Assembly (NCBI GenBank): GCA_028641055.1 | Contig: CM054062.1 | Coordinates: 184,325,958-184,389,957 of the forward strand | Source: Alopecurus myosuroides | Lineage: Eukaryota; Streptophyta; Magnoliopsida; Poales; Poaceae | DNA: 64,000 nucleotides | Direction: 5' to 3' | Shown here: positions 1 through 10,286 of the stretch, in pieces | Layout: every line of letters starts with the position of its first letter | Numbering within the stretch: position 1 is the first letter of the stretch | Program-made: the position numbers and the translations under genes | Notes under the pieces: model-generated | Database searches by the model: none | What the model saw: only the letters and a program-made list of their open reading frames with translations | What the model was told of the DNA's origin: nothing

Positions 1-106
1 ACATATTTCAGGAAAGTCAGAGTCCTTTTCCAACAAGTCTCCTTTTGTGTTTTCTTGTTAATTCCTATACATCAAAGAGTAAAACAAAAACATTGTGCAA
101 ATAATA

Positions 107-222
107 GGGGTTGGCAGTCCGGCTACCTTATATAGGGGTTGGTAGTCTGGCTGATAGATGGGGCCGACTGTACAATCAGCCGGCTGAGACCCACTAGTGG
201 TCATACACAGTGTACTCCTGCA
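107..222 (-). repeat. Inverted fragment of the Gypsy LTR
   Basis: The segment at about 131-218 is the reverse complement of about 405-490 in the LTR downstream, including the promoter-proximal TATATA. A shorter second copy of the same edge (taggggttggcagtccggct) sits at about 108-128. It shows that part of this LTR was inverted next to its own element, or that an oppositely oriented copy was truncated here. The first 106 bases hold nothing I recognise. Confidence 0.75.
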
Positions 223-334
223 ACTATTAATATGTTAGTCCAAATAAATCAGAAACTTTATATAAAAACAAGTGTCAAAAGCATAATATTAGTATGAAAC
301 AATCAAAAATGATAGATACGTTATGGACGTATCA
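223..334 (-). repeat. Terminal fragment of a TGATACG-type Gypsy LTR, antisense
   Basis: Read on the minus strand, the sequence starts TGATACGTCCATAACGTATC at 334 and runs about 110 bases before breaking off. The same terminal pattern recurs at 4315 (antisense) and 53392 (sense), and it is typical of Athila-lineage Gypsy LTRs of Triticeae (Sabrina/Fatima-like, recalled and not searched). It separates the inverted LTR fragment from the sense LTR. Confidence 0.6.
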
Positions 335-753
335 GCCTGCGCCATGATCAGTAGTCTCTCTGCCAAGTCCTATCGTGTACCATGTAGCCATATAGAGGAA
401 GAAGTACACTGTGTATGACCACTAGTGGGTCTCAGCCGGCTGATTGTACAGTCGGCCCCATCTATCAGCCGGACTGCCAACCCCTATATAAGGTCGTCCG
501 GAGCTCCCTTAGCAGAGGCGAATTCACCAAGAGATACATCTCAAGGATCACACTGTAACACTCGATATCACACCTCATAGTTCATCCTTGCAGGAGTAAG
601 GATCTCACCTAGCTGAGGCCCCGAACCTAGGTACATCATGTCTCTTGCATGCTTGTGACCCATCCCGCACGAACACCGACATTCACGACCTGTGTCCCCT
701 CTGTAAACTCCATTGCTAAACACAATGGTGTTGTCGTGCACAATACCACGACA
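335..753 (+). repeat. 5' LTR of the Gypsy element, 5'-truncated
   Basis: This stretch aligns with about 8055-8477, the right part of the 3' LTR, with scattered substitutions. Both end in taccacgaca. A TATA box (tatataa) lies at 485-491. The first roughly 275 bases expected from the 3' LTR are missing, replaced by the TGATACG fragment. Confidence 0.8.
485..491 (+). promoter_or_regulatory. TATA box of the Gypsy 5' LTR
   Basis: The sequence tatataa follows a GC-rich stretch and matches the position of tatataa at 8211-8217 in the 3' LTR. It would drive the element's genomic transcript. Confidence 0.6.
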
Positions 754-754
754 G

Positions 755-772
755 TTGGCGCCCACCGTGGGG
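755..772 (+). other. Primer-binding site, Gypsy
   Basis: TTGGCGCCCACCGTGGGGCC begins two bases after the LTR end. The same string occurs in antisense at 55797-55816 beside another Gypsy LTR. This type of site is used by many grass Gypsy elements. Confidence 0.75.
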
Positions 773-2876
773 CCTAGAGCAGCGTCCAGAGTCTTGTTCC
801 ACGCGGGAACTCGCCCAGCTAGAGTTTCTCTTCGTGCAGGCCCGTCGGCCAGCTCCGGCGAGCGTGTCACCTCACGCCTCGTAATGACGTTCGACGCCTT
901 AAACTGCGTCCTCAGCAACGCCGGATGCTTCGTAGACGAGGATCCCATCCCTGCATGTGGCTTCATCATGTCCTTCCGTGAGCACCAAGTCTACATCACC
1001 GTCATCCCTGAGTATCCTGCCGAGGTGCACGCCTGCTCAGACCGTCTCCCCGAGGGGGCGGCCGGCTGCGAAAGTAGCGCCGAGCCCCGCGTCATCACGG
1101 AGACCATGGTGATCATCAGCCCCAGTCCCAGCCAGCAAGCAGACGGCCATCATCCGACTGGACCCACTGACATCGGGATCGCCGCAAGACTCAACCAGCC
1201 CATCACCCCCGATGCTGACCCGGTAGAGGAGCTGGAGAGGGAACGCCTCATGCTCCTGCGCACGACGAAGAAGTGGTGTCCCAGAAGCACTAGATGAACG
1301 CCACCGTCCGCGAATACAACATCGCCCACAGCTACACACCAGCGCCGAACGCGGCCGACCGAAGAGACGCAGTGCGTCGACGTGGCGGAGACATCAACAG
1401 CGAGATGAACCAAGGGGAGACTCTAGTTCCTTCTGCCCCTAGGCGGCCGGTCTATCACGCCCCGGCAAAAAACATGAGGGCGGCCAAGATGGCCGTGCAG
1501 CGCCTCCAAGACCTCGTATGGGTTGCCAACCAGCAGTAGTCGGTCCATGACACTTCAACGGCGCGCTTGGCACACGACCAAGGGGGATACGACGGATCGT
1601 ACGAAGGCCAGCATGCCTCCACACCAAGCCGCCGACAACTGGTCGCAAGAGGGCACCACGAACGCAACATCAACTCCATCCATCGTGCCGATCTCCGCGC
1701 AGGCGGCGATCAAGACGACGACCAAGGCGGGAGACGATACCAGCCGCAACACACGCCAACCGGGTAAACGGACCACCGCCACCGCCTCGACGAGAGAACC
1801 GTCGCCAAAACTGCGAGGTGGCCAACCCTCGAGGCGGCATCCAAGGGCGCCTAGGACCACTCGGCCCCGCAGTCAACCCCGACGCTCGTGGCTGCGTCGA
1901 TAGGCTCAAGCTCTCCCAAAGGATAGAGCACAAGCAGACAGACAGTCCCGTGTGACTCGGACCATGCATCAGGGAGGAGCCCTTCCGGAAGAGATCTTGG
2001 CTCCCACGAGACACCCCCAAGTACAACGGTGTCACCAAGCCAGAAGATTGGCTGACCAACTACGTCACGTACGTCGCCATCGCAGGCGGCAACAAGAGGG
2101 TGGCGGTTCGCTACGCGTCCCTCATGCTTCAAGGCCCGACTCGGGCTTGGCTCAACAGTTTTCCTGCCGGCAGCGTCAACTCCTGGCTGAACTTTGAGGA
2201 GGTCTTCATCTATAAGTTTGCCAGCACCTACCAGCGACCGTTAGTCATAGAAGCTCGCCCAGTGCTTCCTGTGGGAGAAGGAGAATGACCGAGAGTATCT
2301 CAGAAGATGGACCACCCTCCGCAACACTTGCGATGGAATCGACGAGAAGACTGCCATCGGGCATTTCGTAGCCGGATGTCGGGAGGGCACCATGCTGAAG
2401 CACAAGGTATACAGAGCAAACTCCGATACCATGGTGGCACTCCTGACCATCGCAGAGAAGTACGCCACTGCGGACACAGCCATGAAGGTAGCCATCCGGC
2501 TGGACCCATCCGGCCAGCGCATCAACATCCTGTCGATTCAGAAGGACGCAATTGGCCCAAGAAATTCAGCAGGCCAATCCAGCCGGAACGACCACGAATA
2601 CAACCAGGACGGCCGGAAGAGAGGAGGAGGCAAGCTGTCCAATGAGCGGTATGACAGTCGGCTCGTTGCAACCACCGAAGGCGGCCAGGCAGGAGGTTCA
2701 GGCGGCAACCTCTATCCTAGGTGGCGCGATGACGACCGCCCGTGGCTGAAGTCTAGATACACCTTCAAGCAAGATACACCTTCAAGCAGATGTTGGACTC
2801 TCCCTGGAAGTACCACAACAGGCCAAGCAAGCCGGCCACACACACCACCTAGCAATGCAGCTGGACTACCCGCCTG
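755..2876 (+). pseudogene. Gag pseudogene of the Gypsy element
   Basis: An open frame reads through the primer-binding site to 1297. A second recognisable block at about 2030-2290 carries the gag signature PEDWLTNYVT, then RYASLMLQG and RAWLNSFPAGS with the aromatic/LN pattern of plant Gypsy gag. A third block at about 2290-2560 continues in another frame (EYLRRWTTLRNTC, AIGHFVAGCREGTM, EKYATADTAMK). The blocks lie in different frames with stops between them, so no functional gag can be made. The product would have been the capsid that packages the element's RNA. No zinc knuckle is visible. Confidence 0.75.
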
Positions 2877-3034
2877 ACCAAGGGAGAAGGCCTATCGGCT
2901 CCCCCAGCACCGAGTCCGGCAGGCGGCAACCGGGATGATCCACAAGGCAGCCGCCCGACTGATCCAGCCGGTGGGGCCCGCGAAAACTACCCCCACAACA
3001 TCCTCTGTAAGGACACCGTTGACAAGCTGGGCGT

Positions 3035-3621
3035 TGATGCATGTAAAATGCACACATGAACTTTGCATTGTATTACTTATATTTAAATCATATTTGCATC
3101 ATATAAGGGTTATATCATTGTTTTATATTGATTTTGAGAATATTTCACAGTTTCCCTAATTTTCTGGAATTAACTCTGCACTGCCAGAAAACCCTATTTT
3201 CTATATTTTAATGTTTCAGGGACCCAAACGACGTCCAAATGACCTAATATTTTGCGGGGGTCATTTTTTGGAAGGAAGAAGGAGTAGGAGCCAAGGAAGC
3301 ACACAAAAGGAAGTCCTAGGAGGGAAAGAGGTGGCCCCACACGGCCAGATTTATTGGCCGCGTGGGAGGGTCCATCTCCCCCTTGTTGCTCTGATATCGT
3401 CCGTTTTCATCTCCGTGCCTTCGTCTTCACCTAAAAACGACTATAAAAATTGTCTCCGGCGACTTTTGGAAGGGAACGCCGCAGAAACACATAACCATGA
3501 AACCGTAGACCTGGAGCTGCAGATTGGAGGGGGAAAACTCCGGCGGGGTGCTGCCGGGGTGGTCTCCATCTTCTTCAATCTCTCCACCATCATCACCATG
3601 ATGAAGGGGGGAGTAGTCCAC
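3035..3621 (+). repeat. Foreign LTR fragment, sense
   Basis: The base composition changes abruptly from the gag. The segment runs from an AT-rich start (about 3037) through a GC-richer leader with ccatcatcaccatgatgaag near 3590. That architecture resembles the first part of Athila-lineage LTRs of Triticeae. It has no coding content and interrupts the host element. Confidence 0.45.
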
Positions 3622-4315
3622 TAATGGACGACGTTGCTAAACCCCAAGAGAAAGGTTGTGAAGAGTGCAGCGGCAAGTTTTCCCTCAGAAAAGAAACCAA
3701 GGTTGAATCGACCAGTAGGAGGACAAACAATCTCTGAAGGTTGATGCAGCTGAGATGGCAGGACGCACTACCGGTTCAGCAGCAACATGGAACCTACACA
3801 ACACAATCAACTCACTTTGGCCCAACGAAGTAGTGAGTTTTTCAATCTCCCCGGTTTTGCTGAACACAAAGAGGTTAAACATATGGTGTGGAAAACAATA
3901 TTAGAACATTATGAAAGCAGTAGCAACAGTATGAAAACAGTGAAAACAGTGTGTGTATTATCAGAATGAGAAAATGGAGTGGGGTCCACAGTTAACTAGA
4001 GGTGTCTCTCCATAAAAGATAAATAACATGTGTGGGGGCTCCAGGGCCCCCCTTCGGGTTTCCTTTGGACTTCCTTGACCCTCCGGGAATTCTAAGACTT
4101 CTGGCTTTTGAATCGTCCAATTCCAAGAATATTTCCAAAACAACTTTTCTGAAACTAAAAACAACAGAAAACAGGAACTGGCTGTGTGGCATCTTGTCAA
4201 TAGGTTAGTCCCAGAAAATCGATAAAAATGACACAAAGTGTAAGGAAAATATGTAGCATATGGCATGAAAACAATATGGAACATCAGAAATTAAAGATAC
4301 GTTTATGACGTATCA
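3622..4315 (-). repeat. TGATACG-type LTR, antisense, internally shortened
   Basis: On the minus strand it starts TGATACGTCATAAACGTATC at 4315. It then tracks the sense LTR at 53392-54983 through several blocks: the block with tattaacaagatg, the GGAAATATTC block, tatggagagacacc, and the pre-PBS block with cagcaaaac. Much of the centre is missing. It lies head-to-head with the sense fragment at 3035-3621. Confidence 0.6.
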
Positions 4316-4399
4316 GCGGCCGACTCCTACAACCGGGTAATCATGTCATCCCCGTCCCGCAGGCACGCAGCCAGCTCGCTGATAAGCTAGGGCACCTCC

Positions 4400-7300
4400 T
4401 CGCCTTTCTAGAGCTCCTCGAACAACCTAGCGGAAACATCCACCAGCACTCTGGTCTCCTCGCCTAAGGTTCGCACCATCCGGAGGGCACTGAAATTAAG
4501 GACGGCCATGGCAAAGTTGGTAGCCTCCACGCCCATGTCAGCAAGATGACGTTGCTTAGCCAGCAACGGCAGCAGCGGGTAGTACTCTGCATCAAGAAAA
4601 CAAGATTGAGTCCCAAGCCGGACGGAAGGGAAAGAAAGCCAGGCGGAAAGAGAACAAAACTTACTCCGAAGCTCAACCCCTATGGTCTGCATTTTCTCGT
4701 GAAGCTCCTTAGTCTCTTCGGCGCGCTTCTCCCCGTCAGCCTTTTCGGCCTTCTCTAGGGCCTCGAAGGCCTCCTTCTGGGACGAGTTGACCACAGAAAG
4801 ATCCTTGACAGACGTCTCCAGCTCGGAGTTCACCTTGGTCAGCCGTTCCACCTCCTGCTGCCACTGCTGACTGATTTCAGCCAGCCACTTTACCTCGGCT
4901 TCCAGCGAGGCGACGAAAGAGGCTTCCTTCAGCCGGCCCCCAGCTCCTGGCTCTCCTCTGCGCCCCAAAGACCACCCATCATAGTAAGGAAATGCACCAG
5001 ACAGAGGATGCAAACCAAGTGAGCGGACTTACTTTGCAAGGCTTCCAGGGCCTCCCGCAACCTCTTGATCTCGTTGGCGGCAGAATGCTCCTTGTACTAC
5101 GCGTGGAAGCTAAAAAACGTCAAGAGGAAAGCCAGGCGGCGGAGAGATGAAAACGCCACGACAGGAACCCACCTCGACTAGCTCCCGGAAGCATCTGATG
5201 TCCCGCCCAGGTAGGCCTCCAGCTCCCTTTCCAAGTCACGGCCAAACGGGACCACCTCCGCCGGTTGTCGGATTGATCTAGCTAGGGGAGTTGTCCGCGG
5301 CACCTGGACTAGGGTGGCCAAGGCCCCGGGCTCCACTAAGGACGTCCTGGGAAATCCCGCCTGCCCAGGGCCTCTTGGCCTCCTCGCCGATTGAGGAGCG
5401 GGTGGCGCTGCCGGAGATGGCAAGGCGGCCAAGGACTCGGCCTCTGCCTGGGTCTCCTTCGTCGCCTTCGGCGCCATGTCTGTGGCCATCAGACTGCCTC
5501 CGTCGGGCGTCTGCCTCTGCACCTCCTGCCACCTCGCTCGCCTCCGGCGGGTCGACCAGGTAGTCGTCCACGGTGAGGGGGTTCTCCACCGTAGACCACC
5601 ATGGTGGGAGCCTTTTCCATCCCAACTTCGCCCGCCGCCTGGGCCAGCTCAAAGGCCTCACCAAGGCACGACATTGGGAATGTCTCCCCCGCGGCCATAC
5701 CGCCCGTGTCTCCCTCGACGCGTACTTCCTGCACCAAAGGCGGTGCCGGAGCTTCGGACTTCTCTCGCCACAATGATTTGGTCAAGCTGCGCCAACAATA
5801 ATGCAACAAGTGAGAGGACAGACCCCCAGCCTGGCAATGTCATAAGAGAAACACTTACCCTTCAACGGGCAGAGGCACTACCGGAATCCTCTTCTTCTTC
5901 TTTTCCCTCGACAACCCCGTGTCGGTGTCGTCAGAACCCTCCTCCGGCTCCGATGGCTAGGCCCGCTTGAGGGGTCGGGCCGACATGGATCCCGTGGAGG
6001 ACGGCTCATTAGAGTCTACGATCAAGATGACCGCGCGGGGGGAAGACAGTTTGTCCCGGTCTTCCGGATTACCCGGGTGGAGAGGCCCTCCGCGGGATGC
6101 TCCGTCTTTGTCCCCTCCTCCAGCTCCGGCTCCTTCTCCACGCCCGGCTGGCCGGCCGCTTCGGGCACCGCCTGGTCCGCCATTTAGGCGGCATCTGAGG
6201 CCTCCCCATCCACCCTGCGCCACGGAGGGCGAGGCAGATCGTTCTCGAACTCATGGCCATCCGGCCCATCCTCGAGCTCTTGTGCCTCGAATAGCTGCGC
6301 TGATTTATAGCCGGCGTGAGACACCGGCAAAGGAAACACAAGGAGGCCACAAGAGGAAACACAAGACAACAAAGGAGAATCACCCGAGGGGACAGCCTAT
6401 CGCGGTCGTACGACACCCGACCATAGGACCAGCCGGAGACGACCTTCTCCTTCATGATCAGCCGGAGCCAGACGTTCAGGCCCTCCGTCTTAAGGACACG
6501 GGTGGACATCCGGGTCGGGTCATGCCGACCGGACTAGTGGCACATCTTGTGTGACCGCACCTGGATCGGCCACACCCGACGCTCGAGCCAGCTGAGCGTA
6601 AGGTTGCGCCCTGTCATGACCTTGCCGGTCAGCGCCTCTAGACGAGCCCACATCTTGGCGAGGTCGTCGGTATCCTTCCCGATCTTCACTTCCCCCGGCT
6701 CTTCAATGGCGAGTCGGACACGTACCGGGGGAGGTTGATGCGGTCCACCGGAGCCTAGCCGTCTTCCCTCTCTGCATTCCGGACATAGAAAGAACGATCG
6801 CTGCTAGTGCTTGACGCTCTCCAGCATCGAAGTGTGGCATGTTGTTGCCGGAGTGATTGTAGACGATGGCGCTGCCGCAAGGCACCTGCTGGATCCGGGA
6901 GAAGAACTACCGACTCCAGAGAGCCACACTCGGCCGCACCCCAAGTAAGACTCGCAAACGACCGCGAACGCCGAGAGCTGAGAGATGGAGTTTGCTCCCA
7001 GATGATGTGCCTAGAGGCCGAACTCATCCAGGAGATCGCGAAAGAAGGGACTCGCGGGCAACGCTAGCCCGCGGTCCAGATGCTCGGAGAAGACCGTGAA
7101 TTCTCCCAGGCGTGGCATAGGCTCCAGCTCACTGTCGGGAGCACGGACGTCGACATCGTCGGGCTTCCCCCGGTACCCTTTCCTGACGATACAGACGAGG
7201 TCGGCGGCAGTGAGGGTAGACCCTTGCCACGTTCCCTAAGTGTGATGGGCCATTGCCGCGGCGTCGACGCACGGGACGATAGGCGTCTCCGCGGGGAGGA

Positions 7301-7500
7301 GCGGCGGACCTTTGGACACTCGCCCGCCGATGGCGACCAAAGACGAAGGCACATGACGAGCGATTCCGACGAGCGAGAGGAGAGGTTTGGCAGCAAGGAG
7401 GCAGAAGGACGAGGAGGAAGTGCAGAATATCTCCAACGAAGGGTTGCGCCCCTTTTTATAGCGGGGAACTTCCGCTCGGCCTCCCAAACGGAACCGCTGC
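4400..7500 (-). pseudogene. Antisense ORF of the Gypsy element, Transposase_28-like, decayed
   Basis: On the minus strand from about 7250 to 6880 a continuous frame reads AADLVCIVRKGYRGKPDDV, MPRLGEFTVFSEHLDRG, LPASPFFRDLLDEFGL, a stop, then AHHLGANSISQLSAF and VVCESYLG. This is the pattern of the putative gypsy-type transposon proteins of grasses (Pfam Transposase_28, by recall). Further along, 5013-4408 encodes a heptad-rich coiled-coil segment (EVERLTKVNSELETSVKDL, EALEKAEKADGEK). Pieces between are in several frames, so introns and frameshifts cannot be separated. Such antisense extra ORFs between pol and the 3' LTR are known in Tat-lineage elements. Their role is unknown. Confidence 0.65.
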
Positions 7501-7781
7501 CACGTGGGCCCCTCCCACGCTCGATACTGAAACTACCGCGAATAGCCACATAAGATCCGAAAGAGAACGGTTCAGAACGATGAGACGTGGCCCACGTGAG
7601 CCATGACCCCTGCCGTGACGTCACCTGGCCAGCCGGCCCCAATGGAGCAACCGAGACGGCCTAGCCGGCACAGCCCAACCGGCAAAAGCAGAAGCAAAAT
7701 AGATCAAGTGCACATGGAAGAACACGCAGAAGCCTTCTTCACCATGCGAGCTCTAAAAGCTCCAACGTGTTCGGGGGCTAC

Positions 7782-8477
7782 TGTTGGGGGGACTGACCAC
7801 CGATTAAGCTAATGCCAAGATCAAAGCAAAACCAAGAAGATGACTGGTTGGTTTGGCCTCTTTGTCAGGCGACCACTGTTAGGCCGACTGGCTCCGACCG
7901 GCTGGTCCTGGCCGGCTGATAGCCTCAGCCGGGCGGCTCTGAGAAAGCAAGGACGGAGTGGGCTAAAGAAGAGCACGGGCTAAAGGGTGATGTGATGACA
8001 CACACGATGTCAACCACGTTTCTACTAGAGGAGTAGGCAGCCTTATCTGTGAACTTTGGCCGCATGCGTCATGATCAGTACTCTCCCTGCCAAGTCCATC
8101 GTGTACCCTGTAGCCATATAGAGGAAGAAGTACACTGTGTATGACCACTAGTGGGTCCCAGCCGGCTGATCGTACAACCGGCCCTATCTGTCAGCCGGAC
8201 TGCCAGCCCCTATATAAGACAGCCCGGAGCTCCCTTAGCAGGGCGAATTCACAGAGAGATACAACTCAAGGAGCACACTATAACACCCGATATCACACTT
8301 CATTGTTCATCCTTGCATGAGTAAGGACCTCACCAGCCCGAGGTCCTGAACCTGGATACATCGTGTCTTTTGCATGCTTGTGACTCATCCGCATGGACAC
8401 CGACATTCGCGACATGTGTCCCCTCCGTAAACTCCATTGCTAAACACAATGGTACTGCCGTGCATAGTACCACGACA
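7782..8477 (+). repeat. 3' LTR of the Gypsy element
   Basis: It starts TGTTGGGGGGACTGACC just after a G-rich tract (tcgggggctac, 7771-7781) that serves as polypurine tract, and ends taccacgaca. The 696 bases include a TATA box at 8211-8217. Its right part matches 335-753. Confidence 0.8.
8211..8217 (+). promoter_or_regulatory. TATA box of the Gypsy 3' LTR
   Basis: tatataa sits in the same context as in the 5' LTR at 485-491. Confidence 0.5.
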
Positions 8478-9930
8478 ACATAGATGAACCTAACGTGTTT
8501 AGGTTTATGTTTGATAAATTAAACGTTAATTTTATTCTGTATTAACTCGGGATTAAATCGTAATCATTTTTGAACGACTATTCGTGCCTTTTAGGCGGCA
8601 TCCTTGTAATTGCAGTTGTCCTTCTCGTTACTTGGTCACGTGTAAGCTGAATGGTAGATGGTTTGGATTTTTCTCTAATGCCTTTTTGTCATCGTTAAAG
8701 AGCTAGTACATCCTTTTGTGAGCATATAAGAGTAACCAGATTGCACTATTGTTAGTTTGAAATGCAACTAAAAGGATAACATGTCTTAGCGTGAAGAAAT
8801 GATGATCTAGGTAATATGTTGATAAATATAGCTACTTGGAGGTCTTTATGAACTATTAATGTGGCGCAACTAGAGATGTAGGCTTGGTCTATACACCAAA
8901 ACGGACTTATTATTCCACTGGTTGTGGCAATATTTGGCAAGAGTTGTGTTTGTTTCACATGATGGGGCATGTTTTTATTTGATTCCGCGCATATCGTTGG
9001 TTATTGGAATTTATTTTACTTACTCGTAGCTGTTTTGCCTTGGGCTTTTATAGGCCAGATGATCACCTTGGATGGTATGGCTGCATACAGAGAATCCGCA
9101 TAGGATCAGCTGGACTAGCAGTGATCTCTGTTACGGGGGGCAAAATGGGCATGGCGCAATTTCTTCATGGAATCCGGTTAACTTTGACGGCCTTCAGATC
9201 CGTAGCCGCCGGCGCGACGAGCTTGAAGCACAACCACGTGCTGGCTTATGGGCTGGGTCCACGTGTGGCCCCACATCCCCAGGCTGTGTGGCGTCACACG
9301 CACGCTCACCTTACACAAAAGGACGCGCAACACAGACGCTGCCGTTTTCACACGGCCGGAACAGAAGCGCCTTGGTGCGAAGCAAAGCAGGGGAAAAGCA
9401 AAAGGTCAGATATTTACCGCCCTCCGCTCCTCTTTTTTACCCCTTTGAAGAGTCATACCGCAAATGTTTCCCTTTTTTAGTTAGTCTTTAATCATCCTGC
9501 TTATGGACAGATGTGCTGAGATGGACAGCTGAGCAATGACCAATTAATTAGGCTCACTGTTTCCTTTGGCTTTATTTTAGCAAGCGTCGTCGTCGTCTCC
9601 TCGACCCATCGACAGCCGTAGCACGGCCGTTTCTGCAACCACACGCACATATGCTGTTCGGATGTTGGTCAATTTGCTCCTCCGAAATTTCCAGCTTGCT
9701 TCGGTTTTCGGCTGGAGTAGTTCTTGCGGCACATCCATAAACCTCGCATACGTGGAGCCCACGTCGCATGGATATTCTAGATCAACGGGAGGCGTTTCAG
9801 CCTAACAGATATAGCCATTAGCCGGATTTAATGGAAATTCACAGTGGACTCTATGCATAAAGGTTTAATTCAGATGGATGGATAGCAATAAGAAAATTTA
9901 GAAAATGAGTATCCCCTTAAAAAAAGGTCT
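8478..9930 (+). other. Intergenic stretch, no gene recognised
   Basis: Open frames at 9004-9480 and 9072-9491 overlap in different frames and show no domain or signal I recognise. Composition is mixed, with a GC-rich patch at 9180-9400. Confidence 0.4.
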
Positions 9931-9934
9931 TTGG

Positions 9935-10283
9935 GCCGTACCTTCGTCCGAGCTTATTCCCACTAAACATAACCTCGCAAAACGCAGTCGGCATGGAAGC
10001 CAGAAGTATGTCTTCTGTCATAAGGACGAGACTATCAGACGCCTATTCTCGAGTGTAAATTTACTAATTCTATATGGTTAAGCATATGGATAAGTTCTAC
10101 TTTATGTCCACCACTGAGTATTGTCAATATTTTTGACAACTGCTCAGTGTGGTGGATAAAAGTTTTAAAAGACTTACTAGGCTGGTGGCGTTAGCCGCTA
10201 TTTGGTCGGTTTGGCTATACATAAATAACAAGATTTTCAATGATAAAAATCTTCTATCATACATGTAATCTATAAAAGTACAG
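9935..10283 (+). pseudogene. L1-type LINE remnant, zinc-binding RT C-terminal region
   Basis: Reading from about 9960, the codons give LAKRSRHGSQKYVFCHKDET and then IRRLF, and a further block gives SIWLSIWISSTLCPP. This matches the zf-RVT region at the C-terminus of plant L1 reverse transcriptase polyproteins (C-x2-C-x-DETIxHLF pattern). The related segment at 39540-39720 reads LAKRNWMECKKCVFFGMDDT. Stops and frameshifts are present and the rest of the LINE is missing. Confidence 0.6.
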
Positions 10284-10286
10284 TTA

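Larger units (their letters stand above)
335..8477 (+). mobile_element. Ty3/Gypsy element lacking pol, 5'-truncated, with nested LTR fragments
   Basis: The element is bounded by a truncated 5' LTR (335-753) and a complete 3' LTR (7782-8477). A primer-binding site directly follows the 5' LTR. The inside holds a broken gag on the + strand, a pair of foreign LTR fragments (3035-4315) and a decayed antisense ORF resembling Transposase_28 proteins. I see no protease, reverse transcriptase, RNase H or integrase. Gag type and antisense ORF fit the Tat-like branch of Gypsy elements. Five bases after the 3' LTR (acata) would be the target duplication, but the left flank is lost so it cannot be tested. 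Confidence 0.75.
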
